From the NCBI GenBank assembly GCA_015068245.1, contig SVKU01000002.1, forward strand, positions 62,001 to 126,000: a stretch of DNA of 64,000 bases, read 5' to 3'. Within the stretch, counting starts at the first letter, position 1, and every line of letters starts with the position of its first letter. This document shows positions 1 to 8,394 of this stretch, in pieces. Both the position numbers and the translations under genes were made by a program. The notes beneath the pieces are model-generated. The model was not told the DNA's origin. It searched no databases and saw nothing but the letters and a program-made list of their open reading frames with translations. The DNA comes from Oscillospiraceae bacterium. Its GTDB lineage: Bacteria; Bacillota; Clostridia; Oscillospirales; Oscillospiraceae.

Positions 1-1
1 T

Positions 2-151
2 TTGCTGGCTGCCGGTATGCGTGCCAACGTGGCCACCGCAATGCAGTATGCAAACTGCGGCAAGCAGTTCTTTGCAATTGGCGACTGCGGCCAGATGGGC
101 AATCTCCAGACTGCTATCCGTCAGGGATATCAGATAGCAAATACGTTCTGA
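2..151 (+). CDS. C-terminal end of an NADH:flavin oxidoreductase-type flavoprotein (partial)
   Basis: Only the last 49 codons are present; the gene begins before the window and stops with TGA at 149-151. The segment FFAIGDCGQMGNLQTAIRQG is the closing motif of the FAD/NAD-binding half of 2,4-dienoyl-CoA reductase/BaiCD-type enzymes: an A-I-G-D-C flavin contact followed by a helix that normally reads V..A...G...A. The same ending is seen in the two full-length reductases at 24673-26649 (RAIGDCVKTGNVQKAVRAG) and 43797-46037 (YVIGDAVTPGD), so I assign it to that family by internal comparison. Substrate cannot be told from this fragment. Confidence 0.7.
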   Translation: MLAAGMRANVATAMQYANCGKQFFAIGDCGQMGNLQTAIRQGYQIANTF

Positions 152-156
152 CAAAC

Positions 157-192
157 AAGGCACCGGAAACGCTTTGCGATTTCCGGTGCCTT
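157..192 (+). terminator. Hairpin after the partial flavoprotein gene
   Basis: A 13-bp perfect inverted repeat (AAGGCACCGGAAA with TTTCCGGTGCCTT) starts six bases after the stop codon. The following T run is poor (GCTTGAGG), so termination is likely rather than certain. Confidence 0.55.
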
Positions 193-213
193 GCTTGAGG
201 TTAGCATTTTCAC

Positions 214-250
214 AAAAAATCCCCCTGCGCAAAACCGGTTGCGCAGGGGG
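214..250 (-). terminator. Terminator of the Na/phosphate symporter gene
   Basis: The 10-bp GC-rich stem CCCCCTGCGC/GCGCAGGGGG at 221-250 is followed on the minus strand by six T residues (plus-strand A run 214-219), just past the stop codon of the symporter. Classic intrinsic terminator form. Confidence 0.85.
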
Positions 251-262
251 ATCATTAATACT

Positions 263-2029
263 TTATCCAACAATACCTGCAAGGTATTTCTGAGAATAAT
301 CTTCAAACGCTCTGTCGTACTCGCTGCTTTCGTGTCGTATGGTACGCAGATAATCGTGAAGGTCAAGTCTTTCACTGGACATTTCCAGTACGCAGGCAGC
401 GATATTGGAACAGTGATCGGACACACGCTCAAGGTCGGTGATAAGGTCAGACCATACAAACCCTGCTTCGATGGTGCATTCGCTCTTCTGCATACGCAGT
501 ATGTGCTGGCTGCGAAGCACATCTTTCAATTTGTCTATTACCTGCTCCAAAGGCTCGACCTGAGAAGCTGCTTCCAAATCATTTTCTGCCAGGGCACGGT
601 CTGCAAGCTCAATTATTTCACAAACCGCGGCAAACATCATGCCTATCTCTTTTTCTGCTTCAGCAGAGAATCTGAGTTCCTTGGTGTACATTTCTTCGGC
701 AGACTGGAGAATATTTACCGCATGGTCGGAGATACGTTCCAAATCACCAATCATATGCAGCAGTTTTGTCGTTTCGTGGCTGTCGGCATCGCTGAGAGGA
801 TAGGTGTTAAGCTTAACAAGATAGCTGCCCATGGAATCCTCATATTTATCCACCAGATCTTCAAGCCCTCGTATTTCACCGGCCGTATCAGCATCGTACC
901 TGTCAAACATGGCAATTGCCCGACGGATGGATTCCGCAGAAGCGGCAGACATATCGTGAGCCACGGCACGGCATCTGTCCAGGGCGATAGCAGGAGTCGC
1001 CATAAGGCGTTCGTCCAGCTCTATCCTGTTTTCAAACTCAGCCTTATCTTTGGGTTCGGGAACCAGTTTGTAGGAAAGCTTCTCCAGCAGTCCGGAAGCG
1101 GGCAGCATAATAGCGGTACAAAGGATGTTGAACGCACTGTGTACAACAGCTATACCCGCTTCTGTGGCTGCGGCATCGGTAAGGGCAGAAATATCCAGCA
1201 TCGCTTTAGCTGCGCAGAACACTGTCAGCAGCACTACGGTGCCAATAATATTAAAGCTCAGGTGCACAATAGACGCCCGACGGGCATTGCGGTTGGTACC
1301 GATAGACGACAGCATTGCTGTCACGCAGGTACCGATATTCTGACCCATTATGATAGGAATTGCCGCACCGAAGTTTATCTGGCCGGTAGATGACAGAGCC
1401 TGGAGAATACCAACAGATGCAGAGGACGACTGAATAATTGCAGTCAGTACCGCACCCGCCAGAACACCCAGAATTGGGTTGGAAAACATGACAAGTATGT
1501 TTCTGAAAGCCTCAACCTCTTTAAGTCCGGCTACTGCATCGGACATGGCCTCCATACCGAACATCAGCGTTGCAAAACCCAGAAGGATAGCTGCGGTATC
1601 CTTTTTCTTACTGCTCTTGAAGCCCATATAAAGCACAGTACCTATCAGCGCAAGTATGGGTGTGAATGAACTGGGCTTAAGCAGCTGAACGAAGGTATTG
1701 GAACTTTCGATACCCGTAAGGCTAAGCAGCCATGCGGTAACGGTGGTACCTACGTTGGCACCCATAATAACGTTGATGGCCTGTTTCAGGGTCATGATGC
1801 CGGAGTTTACAAATCCGACCACCATAACAGTTGTGGCAGATGACGACTGGATTATGGCCGTAACTCCAAGACCGGTAAGAAATCCCGCCACCTTACTGCC
1901 GGTCAGCTTGCCAAGTATGGCAGTCAAGCCATGACCTGCCCTTTTTTCCAATGCCTCGCCCATGGTATTCATGCCAAACAGGAAAAGGCAAAGGCCTCCA
2001 ATAAGTGTAAGTACGTCAAAAATATCCAT
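263..2029 (-). CDS. Na/Pi cotransporter family protein with PhoU-like tail
   Basis: A 588-residue membrane protein of the NptA/YjbB (PF02690) family, expected to move inorganic phosphate with sodium. Its two inverted transport halves each carry the hallmark QSSSA motif, at residues 61-65 and 200-204, embedded in hydrophobic helices with Gly-rich turns. After about residue 345 the protein becomes soluble and helical with the repeated acidic pattern of PhoU domains (for example ERISDHAVNI and ERVSDHCSNI), which in this family is thought to be regulatory. The ATG at 2027-2029 opens directly with a membrane helix. It is a single-gene unit closed by a strong terminator; the neighbouring acyltransferase is divergent. 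Whether it imports or exports phosphate cannot be decided from sequence. Confidence 0.9.
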   Translation of the reverse strand: MDIFDVLTLIGGLCLFLFGMNTMGEALEKRAGHGLTAILGKLTGSKVAGFLTGLGVTAIIQSSSATTVMVVGFVNSGIMTLKQAINVIMGANVGTTVTAWLLSLTGIESSNTFVQLLKPSSFTPILALIGTVLYMGFKSSKKKDTAAILLGFATLMFGMEAMSDAVAGLKEVEAFRNILVMFSNPILGVLAGAVLTAIIQSSSASVGILQALSSTGQINFGAAIPIIMGQNIGTCVTAMLSSIGTNRNARRASIVHLSFNIIGTVVLLTVFCAAKAMLDISALTDAAATEAGIAVVHSAFNILCTAIMLPASGLLEKLSYKLVPEPKDKAEFENRIELDERLMATPAIALDRCRAVAHDMSAASAESIRRAIAMFDRYDADTAGEIRGLEDLVDKYEDSMGSYLVKLNTYPLSDADSHETTKLLHMIGDLERISDHAVNILQSAEEMYTKELRFSAEAEKEIGMMFAAVCEIIELADRALAENDLEAASQVEPLEQVIDKLKDVLRSQHILRMQKSECTIEAGFVWSDLITDLERVSDHCSNIAACVLEMSSERLDLHDYLRTIRHESSEYDRAFEDYSQKYLAGIVG

Positions 2030-2256
2030 ATGTTTCTATCCTATCTGATTCTTATCTCAATTACACATTTTTCCGCCGCCATATAATAACACCAAAATAT
2101 TATTTTGAAAGCAAGAGTATGTAAAAATCACGTTAAATTTACCTGTTCCTGTCAAGCAAACAGGGCAGAATCTTGACACGAACCAAAACTATCACTTCCG
2201 AACTCGCATTTTGGGGCTATGTTGTCGTTTTGTTGGCTTGTTTGACACATTTACGC

Positions 2257-2285
2257 TTGACTTTGCCCTGTTTTTCTCCCATAAT
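2257..2285 (+). promoter_or_regulatory. Sigma-A promoter of the acyltransferase gene
   Basis: TTGACT at 2257-2262, a 17-base spacer and CATAAT at 2280-2285, 35 bases before the ATG at 2320; ribosome site AAGGAGAAGG lies between. Confidence 0.65.
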
Positions 2286-2319
2286 TGTCTTTGTGACATT
2301 ATTGTGAAGGAGAAGGCAA

Positions 2320-3399
2320 ATGAGAAAGCACTACATAGATAACCTGAAATGGGTCATCATGCTTCAGCTGATACTCATGCACACCTGTATGTGCTTCAAT
2401 TCATCCCACCTGCCTTTCTATTACACCGCTCCCGGTTTTCTTGCCATGGACTCCGTGATGTTTCTGTCGGAGCCCTGGCGTCAGGGTGCGTTTTTCCTTG
2501 TGTCCGGCATGAGCATGAGATTCAGCTGCAAGCGAAAAGGCAATCTCCACTATGCCATAGGCAGAATTACAAAGATACTTCTTCCTTTTGCCGTTGCCAA
2601 GCTGGTATTGCTCCCGCCCCAGGCTTATCTGGGCAGCATAGTGGGCAACTATAACTTTGCAAACTATTTTGACTTTATGAAAAAATGGTTTCTGCCGAAT
2701 TTCTTCAGCTATTATATCAACCAGAACGCCCATCTGTGGTTTATGAAGGTGCTGCTGGTCGTTACAGCCGCAGTTGCGCTGTTTTTGTTCATATTCAATT
2801 ACAAAGACAAGCTGTGGAAGCTGTGCGGTAAAGCCGATGTCAGGGTGCTTTATCTGCTTGTGGTGCCTGTAACCGCCTTTGGATTTATTCTCCATCGCAA
2901 TCTTTACGATTATTACGGTCGGTACTTTATCATTTTCCTGCTGGGATATCTGATGTTTTCCCACGACCACGTCGTGGATATAGTCAAGGAGCATTGGGCG
3001 GGCTTTACCGCCATCACCGCAGTGCTGCTGCTTTATCTGAACGTCAAACTCATAGGTACCTGCTATTACACCATCAAAGACCCTATGGACGAAGCTCTGT
3101 GGTATGTCTGCGGCTGGTTCGGAACCCTGGCTTGTGTGGGAATATTTGCACGGTTTGTGAATTTCAGCAACAAAATAACCGAGTATTTTTCCGGCTCCAG
3201 CTTCCATATTTATCTGGTTCATCAGACCATACTGCTGTATTCTTCCTACATAATCACCCAGCGCAGCGACAATATTGCATTGAATTACCTGTTGGTAACC
3301 GTTTGCACCACAGCGCTGAGCATCCTCTCCTACGAGATCTGGCGACACATTCCCGGATTCCGAGCGCTGTTTGGAATCTATCCAAAGAAGAAAAAATAA
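2320..3399 (+). CDS. Membrane acyltransferase, acyltransferase-3 family
   Basis: A 359-residue integral membrane protein with about ten hydrophobic segments. It begins RKHYIDNLKW and continues ML.L.LMHTCMCF, matching the family pattern R...D.LR.....L..HT with the early histidine needed for acyl transfer, and has the later motif FFLVSGMSMR. Members of PF01757 transfer acetyl, succinyl or longer acyl groups to sugars, glycans or lipids at the membrane. The short loop lengths and final basic tail (YPKKKK) are normal for the family. It stands alone between a divergent phosphate symporter and the asparaginase gene, so its acceptor is not indicated by context. Confidence 0.8.
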   Translation: MRKHYIDNLKWVIMLQLILMHTCMCFNSSHLPFYYTAPGFLAMDSVMFLSEPWRQGAFFLVSGMSMRFSCKRKGNLHYAIGRITKILLPFAVAKLVLLPPQAYLGSIVGNYNFANYFDFMKKWFLPNFFSYYINQNAHLWFMKVLLVVTAAVALFLFIFNYKDKLWKLCGKADVRVLYLLVVPVTAFGFILHRNLYDYYGRYFIIFLLGYLMFSHDHVVDIVKEHWAGFTAITAVLLLYLNVKLIGTCYYTIKDPMDEALWYVCGWFGTLACVGIFARFVNFSNKITEYFSGSSFHIYLVHQTILLYSSYIITQRSDNIALNYLLVTVCTTALSILSYEIWRHIPGFRALFGIYPKKKK

Positions 3400-3410
3400 A
3401 ACGCGCAATA

Positions 3411-3450
3411 ATACCCCAAATCCATTGTAGCAACAATAGATTTGGGGTAT
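3411..3450. repeat. 18-bp palindrome spanning the asparaginase promoter
   Basis: ATACCCCAAATC...GATTTGGGGTAT continues inward to ATTGT/ACAAT with one mismatch around a 4-base loop. There is no T run after it, and the -10 of the next gene is built into its right arm, so it may act as an operator as much as a terminator of the acyltransferase gene. Confidence 0.6.
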
Positions 3451-3453
3451 AAT
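3425..3453 (+). promoter_or_regulatory. Promoter of the asparaginase gene, inside a palindrome
   Basis: TTGTAG at 3425-3430, 17-base spacer, perfect TATAAT at 3448-3453. The ribosome site AAAGAGG at 3475-3481 follows. Confidence 0.65.
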
Positions 3454-3488
3454 CACACCATAAGTCTCACTTGAAAAGAGGAATCACA

Positions 3489-4487
3489 GTGGACAGAAAA
3501 AATATTCTTATGATTGGCACCGGCGGTACCATAGCCTCGGAAATGAGTGACAGCGGTCTTACTCCGGAGCTGACCTCGACGCAGCTGCTGAAATACATTC
3601 CCGATATATCCGACATCTGCCATGTTGACTGCCTGCAGCTGTTCAGTCTCGACAGTTCCAATATGCAGCCGAAGCACTGGGTTGCCATGGCAGATACCAT
3701 CAAAGCCAACTACGATAAGTACGACGGTTTTGTTATCAGTCACGGCACCGACACTATGGCATACACCGCAGCGGCACTGAGTTACCTTGTGCAGCACAGC
3801 CCAAAGCCCATCGCTCTGACAGGCGCTCAGAAGCCTATCGGATTTGAAACCACCGATAGCAAGCAGAATCTGCGGGACGCCTTTACCGTTGCATCCTCGG
3901 ACACGGCCGGTGTAATGCTGGTTTTCAACGGAAAAATAATACTAGGTACAAGAGCAAGAAAAACAAGAAGCAAAAGCTTTGAAGCTTTTTCAAGCATCAA
4001 CTACCCTTTCCTTGGCATCGTGCAGGATGGCAGGATAATACGCTATATCAAACCCGAAAGTGCTGACGCTCCGACCTTTTACAGCTGCGTCAACAGCCGC
4101 GTGGCACTTATGAAGCTCATCCCCGGCACAAGCTCAGACCTTCTGGGTTGGCTGTTGGAACGTAACGATGCCGTTATGATAGAAAGCTTTGGCGTGGGCG
4201 GTCTGCCCATCTACGATGATGATGATTACTACGAGGCCGTTAAAGCCGGGCTGGATGCCGGCAAAACCGTGATCGTGACCACTCAGGTCGAAAACGAGGG
4301 CAGCGACCTTTCGATTTATCATGTGGGCACCTACATCAAGCGCAATCTGCCCATTCTGGAGGCTTATGACATGACCACTGAAGCCGCCACCGCCAAGCTG
4401 ATGTGGATACTGGGGCAGACGAACGACCGGGAAAAGATAAGTGAAATGTTTTATACTCCCGTGGCTTCGGATATATTTACTGCATAG
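3489..4487 (+). CDS. ansA: Type I L-asparaginase
   Basis: Hydrolyses L-asparagine to aspartate and ammonia in the cytoplasm. I chose GTG at 3489 because AAAGAGG sits seven bases upstream; an in-frame TTG at 3471 overlaps that site and is unlikely. From this start the protein has 332 residues, with the first signature IGTGGTIAS placing the nucleophile at Thr14 and the second signature SHGTDTM at residues 84-90; TGAQKP supplies the catalytic lysine region. There is no signal peptide, and length fits type I (AnsA/YccC) rather than the secreted type II. No aspartase or transporter is adjacent; a bidirectional terminator follows. Confidence 0.92.
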   Translation: MDRKNILMIGTGGTIASEMSDSGLTPELTSTQLLKYIPDISDICHVDCLQLFSLDSSNMQPKHWVAMADTIKANYDKYDGFVISHGTDTMAYTAAALSYLVQHSPKPIALTGAQKPIGFETTDSKQNLRDAFTVASSDTAGVMLVFNGKIILGTRARKTRSKSFEAFSSINYPFLGIVQDGRIIRYIKPESADAPTFYSCVNSRVALMKLIPGTSSDLLGWLLERNDAVMIESFGVGGLPIYDDDDYYEAVKAGLDAGKTVIVTTQVENEGSDLSIYHVGTYIKRNLPILEAYDMTTEAATAKLMWILGQTNDREKISEMFYTPVASDIFTA

Positions 4488-4488
4488 A

Positions 4489-4516
4489 AAAACCTGCTGA
4501 GTATTCAGCAGGTTTT
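4489..4516. terminator. Bidirectional terminator between asparaginase and zinc-ribbon gene
   Basis: AAAACCTGCTGA/TCAGCAGGTTTT stem with A and T runs on both sides; serves the two convergent genes. The last bases overlap the stop codon of the leftward gene. Confidence 0.85.
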
Positions 4517-5732
4517 ATCTTTTGGCTCCGCAGAACCATGTAAACTCGGCACTGTTTTGACCACTGGTGATGCTCAGTTTTGTTTCTCCGACACCGACAT
4601 TGGTCACCATAAGCTTGCCATCTTCAGCTTTATAGGCAGTACACACGCTTGTATCTGCAATTTCGAAAGTATAATCAGATATCATCTGACCATCCAGCAT
4701 GACTGTTACACCGTGTTCTCCAGGCAGGTCTGTTCCGAATCCACTGCCTGCAGGAGCTATTTTACCATACAGTTCAACCGTTATACTCCGCGATTCCGCA
4801 CTCAAAGCTCCACCGCCGTTCCATTCGAACATTTCGGTGACATCGCCAACCGTAACATAAAGCTTTGTAATTCCGCCGTTTACGTTGGTAACTGTCATTC
4901 GTCCGTCTTCAGACTTTCCTACGGCACATACAGACGGGTCATCCACATAAGCCGCAAAATCCGTGACCTCTTCATTGCCCATCATAACTGTGATATAGTA
5001 GGTTTCAAGTCCTCCACCGCCAAATCCTGCGGTGGGCAAAACGGTAAATTCCAAAAATTTGAGTTTCATCGTGTCCATTTTATCTGTCATGGGATTGTCG
5101 GGACCGATACTGTCCCAGATATAATTTGCCGAAACTCCAAAACAGCTCACCGAAAAGGGACATCTGACAATTCCATCCGCGTCTCTTATGAGCAGCTTGC
5201 CGTCATCGCTTTTGGTCCAATCCAGTTTGTCGGGGTATTCTGCTTCAAGTACAAAATCCGAGGTGGGCTCGCCATTGAAGAGTACAGTGATCTCAGTATA
5301 AAAAGCTTCTCCGGAGCCGAACACCGCGCCGGGCTGCATTTCTTTGCCCCAAACCAGCAGGCTGACGGTACCTTTAATTTCAGGTTCCTCACTTTGCGGC
5401 TCCGGTTCCGCAGATGTGATCGGCTCTGCTTCCATGGGTTCAGGAGATTCTTCCGGGATGGTCTCAGGCGGCTCGGAGGGTTTTTCCGACACCTGCACCA
5501 CATCCGGGTTTTGGACATTTTCTTCTGTGGGGCTGTAATTCACAAACAGCGAAGCCGCAGAAGCTGCTGCAATGATCAGCAGCAACGCAGCAGCAGTCAG
5601 GCTCCTTCTTCCCGCTCCCGCCTTTTTTGTTGTGGATCGAATTTGCTGAACCTGTACCAAACGCTCCATACAATATGGACAGAATCCCGAAAACTCATCT
5701 ATTGGCTTTGAACAGTGAGGACAATTTTTCAT
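4515..5732 (-). CDS. Membrane-anchored zinc-ribbon protein with three Ig-like repeats
   Basis: 405 residues from the ATG at 5730-5732, chosen because GAGGAGG lies eight bases upstream and the ATG shares one base with the kinase stop codon (TGATG). Residues 5-24 form a double CxxC ribbon (CPHC...CPYC) that would sit in the cytoplasm; a single membrane helix follows at about 45-65, then an acidic Pro/Glu-rich spacer and three related beta domains of about 90 residues. Each repeat carries a G-rich G.G turn and a V...DGK/R-L/M-V/I-T/R-N motif like bacterial Ig-like (Big) domains. Last gene of an operon with an HTH-like protein and a Ser/Thr kinase, so it may be the kinase's membrane partner or substrate. 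Function is not known. Confidence 0.75.
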   Translation of the reverse strand: MKNCPHCSKPIDEFSGFCPYCMERLVQVQQIRSTTKKAGAGRRSLTAAALLLIIAAASAASLFVNYSPTEENVQNPDVVQVSEKPSEPPETIPEESPEPMEAEPITSAEPEPQSEEPEIKGTVSLLVWGKEMQPGAVFGSGEAFYTEITVLFNGEPTSDFVLEAEYPDKLDWTKSDDGKLLIRDADGIVRCPFSVSCFGVSANYIWDSIGPDNPMTDKMDTMKLKFLEFTVLPTAGFGGGGLETYYITVMMGNEEVTDFAAYVDDPSVCAVGKSEDGRMTVTNVNGGITKLYVTVGDVTEMFEWNGGGALSAESRSITVELYGKIAPAGSGFGTDLPGEHGVTVMLDGQMISDYTFEIADTSVCTAYKAEDGKLMVTNVGVGETKLSITSGQNSAEFTWFCGAKR

Positions 5733-6430
5733 CACAGCCACCTCCTCAACTGCTCCGCAGTCTGATAACGGCGGTTAGGATCAAGATGGGTACATCTGTC
5801 AATAACAGGCGACAGCAATCCCTTGTGCCTGCGGTTAGTGGGATGATCTCCCGTGAGCATATAGTTCATCATAATGCCCAGAGAATAAATGTCGCTGCGC
5901 CCATCAGTCTGGGCAATATCCAGCTGTTCGGGCGCAGCAAAGCCCCGGGTACCTAAAACGGTAGTGTCCCCGGCGCTGTCGGGCTTGTATATTCTTGCCA
6001 CGTCAAAATCAAGCAAAACAGGAAAGTCATCCTCCAGCAGCATTATGTTGGAGGGTTTTATATCCCTGTGGATAATTCCCATTTTGTGTATAAGCGTAAG
6101 CGTATTGCAGAGTTCTGCCGCAATACGGCGTGTGCGCTTTTCGGAAATTGTACCTCTTTGCAGTTCTTGCTCCAGAGTGATGCCGTCTATGAACTGTTCG
6201 AGGATGACATTTTTGCCCTCATGCTCCGTGATGGCATACACCTCGGGCAAACCGGGATAGCTTATCCCCATCAGCAAACGGAACACCTCAATATTCACAG
6301 CCGCTTCCCGCCAGACGATACGTCTGTCAAGCTGAGGGTTTTTATACACTATGACTTTGGATCGTTCGGTGTTTTTCAATACCCTGACCAACTTGTAATC
6401 AGCCCTGATAACGTCTGTCAAAAAGCTCAT
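5732..6430 (-). CDS. Minimal Ser/Thr protein kinase with altered active-site motifs
   Basis: A 232-residue single-domain Hanks-type kinase. The catalytic loop HRDIKPSN (121-128) and the substrate-site motif GFAAPEQL are intact, but the metal-binding DFG reads DFD (141-143) and the usual beta-3 lysine appears replaced (RRIVWRE around 37-42). The glycine-rich loop is also degenerate. It has no membrane segment or sensor domain. It may be weakly active or a pseudokinase. It sits nine bases after the HTH-like gene and overlaps the zinc-ribbon gene by one base, which implies translational coupling and joint function. Ribosome site AGGAGC precedes the ATG. Confidence 0.85.
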   Translation of the reverse strand: MSFLTDVIRADYKLVRVLKNTERSKVIVYKNPQLDRRIVWREAAVNIEVFRLLMGISYPGLPEVYAITEHEGKNVILEQFIDGITLEQELQRGTISEKRTRRIAAELCNTLTLIHKMGIIHRDIKPSNIMLLEDDFPVLLDFDVARIYKPDSAGDTTVLGTRGFAAPEQLDIAQTDGRSDIYSLGIMMNYMLTGDHPTNRRHKGLLSPVIDRCTHLDPNRRYQTAEQLRRWL

Positions 6431-6439
6431 AAGCAGCTC

Positions 6440-6862
6440 CTAAAGAGTATCTTCTCCCAGTTCATACAATTCATTGTTTATCTGATAAATGCTCCATCCA
6501 CTGTCCAAGCCTTTGATAATTACGCAATCCCTCTGCTTTTTAGGATACAGCATAGCATAACCGCAACGTTTCAGCAATGTTTGCGATTCTTCAAGATTTA
6601 ACCCCATTCCAACACATAGACATAGCATTATATCTCGAGACGGAGCTGTTTTGGTTCCGTTGAATATTTGATGAGTATATTGTAAACACAACTCACCATC
6701 TTTGGCAACCTGTTTTCTAACCAAATCTTTTTCCTTTAATATACTGCTCAATATCTCTGCAATCTCTCTGCCTTCCATTGAACTTTCGTTATCCTGTAAA
6801 TATTCGGAAACGCTTTTTGCTTTCTTCAGTTCCTCAAACAATGTATCCGTATTCTTGTTCAT
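6440..6862 (-). CDS. HTH-like helical protein, first gene of the kinase operon
   Basis: A 140-residue helical protein I cannot assign to a named function. Residues 45-100 look like a lambda-repressor type HTH (…YTHQIFNGTKTAPSRDIMLCLCVGMGLNLEE), and the rest, RCGYAMLYPKKQRD...IYQINNELYELGED, aligns well with the C-terminal 110 residues of the macro-domain protein at 56238-57293 (RAGFALTHSSKFD...MFEINETLYAFDQ). Thus this is a recurrent domain that appears alone here and fused there. GAGGTGG precedes the ATG at 6862. The gene is more AT-rich than its neighbours. In context it probably regulates or targets the kinase pathway; that is inference. Confidence 0.7.
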   Translation of the reverse strand: MNKNTDTLFEELKKAKSVSEYLQDNESSMEGREIAEILSSILKEKDLVRKQVAKDGELCLQYTHQIFNGTKTAPSRDIMLCLCVGMGLNLEESQTLLKRCGYAMLYPKKQRDCVIIKGLDSGWSIYQINNELYELGEDTL

Positions 6863-6968
6863 ATTTCCACCTCAGTTGTAATTCTAACATATTCTCATTA
6901 CTCAAATCAATTATGCCCCCAGTTCTATTTTTAAGCTACCAGCTTAAGACTTTTGCTATCGAAAAATA

Positions 6969-6974
6969 TATAAT
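6969..6974 (+). promoter_or_regulatory. Candidate -10 element for the radical SAM locus
   Basis: Perfect TATAAT 60 bases before the maturase ATG; I see no convincing -35 at the right distance (best is AGACTT), so an activator may be involved. Confidence 0.4.
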
Positions 6975-7033
6975 CTGATTATTGTTTGTATCGAGATGTG
7001 GTACTACAAGTGATTGAGTTGGAGGAAAAACAC

Positions 7034-8374
7034 ATGTACATAGGAAACGCTGTTGCTTACCGCACATATGACTTGTTTTCCGGCAAAAAAAGTATACTGT
7101 TCAACACCACTACTCGCCAGTATATGTTTCTAGAAGGCCTGTCTTCTGAATTGTTTGATTTGTTAGTAAACCATTCTCTTTCCACCGAATGGCTAATCAG
7201 CAAAGAACTTGATGAGGCCGATGTTTCTGATTTTGTAGCCACTTTAACCAACTTTGGTATATCAGCAACCAAAAGCCTCTCTTTAACAACCCCTCAAATC
7301 CCCACCCAAATAGATGGCGAAGACGAAAGTAAGTTTAATCCTGTTCTCAGTAATTTCCAAAAAGAGCTTACTAAAAACGGTCTATACTATTTCTTCCATA
7401 TTGATTTGACGAATCGTTGCAACGAAAAGTGTATTCATTGTTATCATCCTTTTGAAAAATATGACTATTCAAAAGAACTATCCACTGAGGATGTGAAGGA
7501 ATTAATTAATTCCATATATGATTTGGGTGTATTTGCCGTAACATTAAGTGGTGGAGAGGCCCTTCTACGGGACGATTTTTTTGACATTCTAAAGTATATT
7601 TCCGAAAAAGGAATGGTTACTACTGTCTTCACCAACGGTCTTCTTCTTACTGAAGATGTCGTTAAGCAACTAAATGAATATCGTGTAGATAAAGTCAGTA
7701 TCAGCATATATGGCGATACCCCGGAACTACACGACAGCATAACTACAGTAAAAGGTTCATTCAAGAAAACCCTATCAGGAGTTAGCCTATTACAAAAGTA
7801 TTCAATCAATTTCGAACTCAAGTGTGTTGTTCTGGCCGAAAACATCGACAGTGTTAAAGCAATTGATCAATTATCCAAAGAACTAAACCAAGGTCGTCCA
7901 TGCAAAATTGACTTTTCATTGTGCGGCAAAGTTGACGGAAGTACCGAGCCTTTCAACCACAGAGCACCCGATGAAAAAGTCAAGCAAGTTTTCTATTCCG
8001 ACCCCAATCGCTACATGGGGAAACCAGACGAACTGAAACGTACACCCAATGACCCGCCGTGCTATGCTGGCAAGTTCGGGTTATATTGCAGTGCTGATGG
8101 CAACATCTACCCCTGTGTGAGTTTTAGGCTATTGCTGTGTCACTTCAGGGAATTGCAGAGTATTGGCAGCAATCCCGTCCTAAAAGAATGGGCAGGCACA
8201 AAAATCTCTGACTTTTCAGATTGTTTCAAACATGATTACTGCAATTACTGTTCAGAGCAGTGCGCAGCAAATAACCTTATCGAGAACGGTGACTATCATA
8301 TCAGCAAAATCACCCAATGCGACAGAGCACGTATTGTTCAAGCGTGGTTTGAAACCAACGCTTTGGATAAATAA
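7034..8374 (+). CDS. Radical SAM/SPASM peptide maturase with PqqD-like N-terminus
   Basis: 446 residues from ATG 7034, picked because GGAGG lies at 7021-7025; an upstream in-frame TTG at 6986 has no ribosome site. Residues 1-90 resemble a PqqD-type RiPP recognition element (…ILFNTTTRQYMFLEGLSSEL). The CxxxCxxC cluster site is CNEKCIHC (Cys129, 133, 136), followed by SGGEALL, the SAM-binding GGE motif. The SPASM half begins at Cys343 with CYAGKFGLYC, then YPCVSF and a late CNYCSEQC, enough cysteines for two auxiliary 4Fe-4S clusters. The enzyme should install thioether or carbon-carbon crosslinks in the Cys-containing peptide encoded 20 bases downstream. The gene is clearly AT-richer than the surroundings, suggesting acquisition by transfer. 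Confidence 0.88.
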   Translation: MYIGNAVAYRTYDLFSGKKSILFNTTTRQYMFLEGLSSELFDLLVNHSLSTEWLISKELDEADVSDFVATLTNFGISATKSLSLTTPQIPTQIDGEDESKFNPVLSNFQKELTKNGLYYFFHIDLTNRCNEKCIHCYHPFEKYDYSKELSTEDVKELINSIYDLGVFAVTLSGGEALLRDDFFDILKYISEKGMVTTVFTNGLLLTEDVVKQLNEYRVDKVSISIYGDTPELHDSITTVKGSFKKTLSGVSLLQKYSINFELKCVVLAENIDSVKAIDQLSKELNQGRPCKIDFSLCGKVDGSTEPFNHRAPDEKVKQVFYSDPNRYMGKPDELKRTPNDPPCYAGKFGLYCSADGNIYPCVSFRLLLCHFRELQSIGSNPVLKEWAGTKISDFSDCFKHDYCNYCSEQCAANNLIENGDYHISKITQCDRARIVQAWFETNALDK

Positions 8375-8394
8375 TTAATTTTGGAGGTACATTT

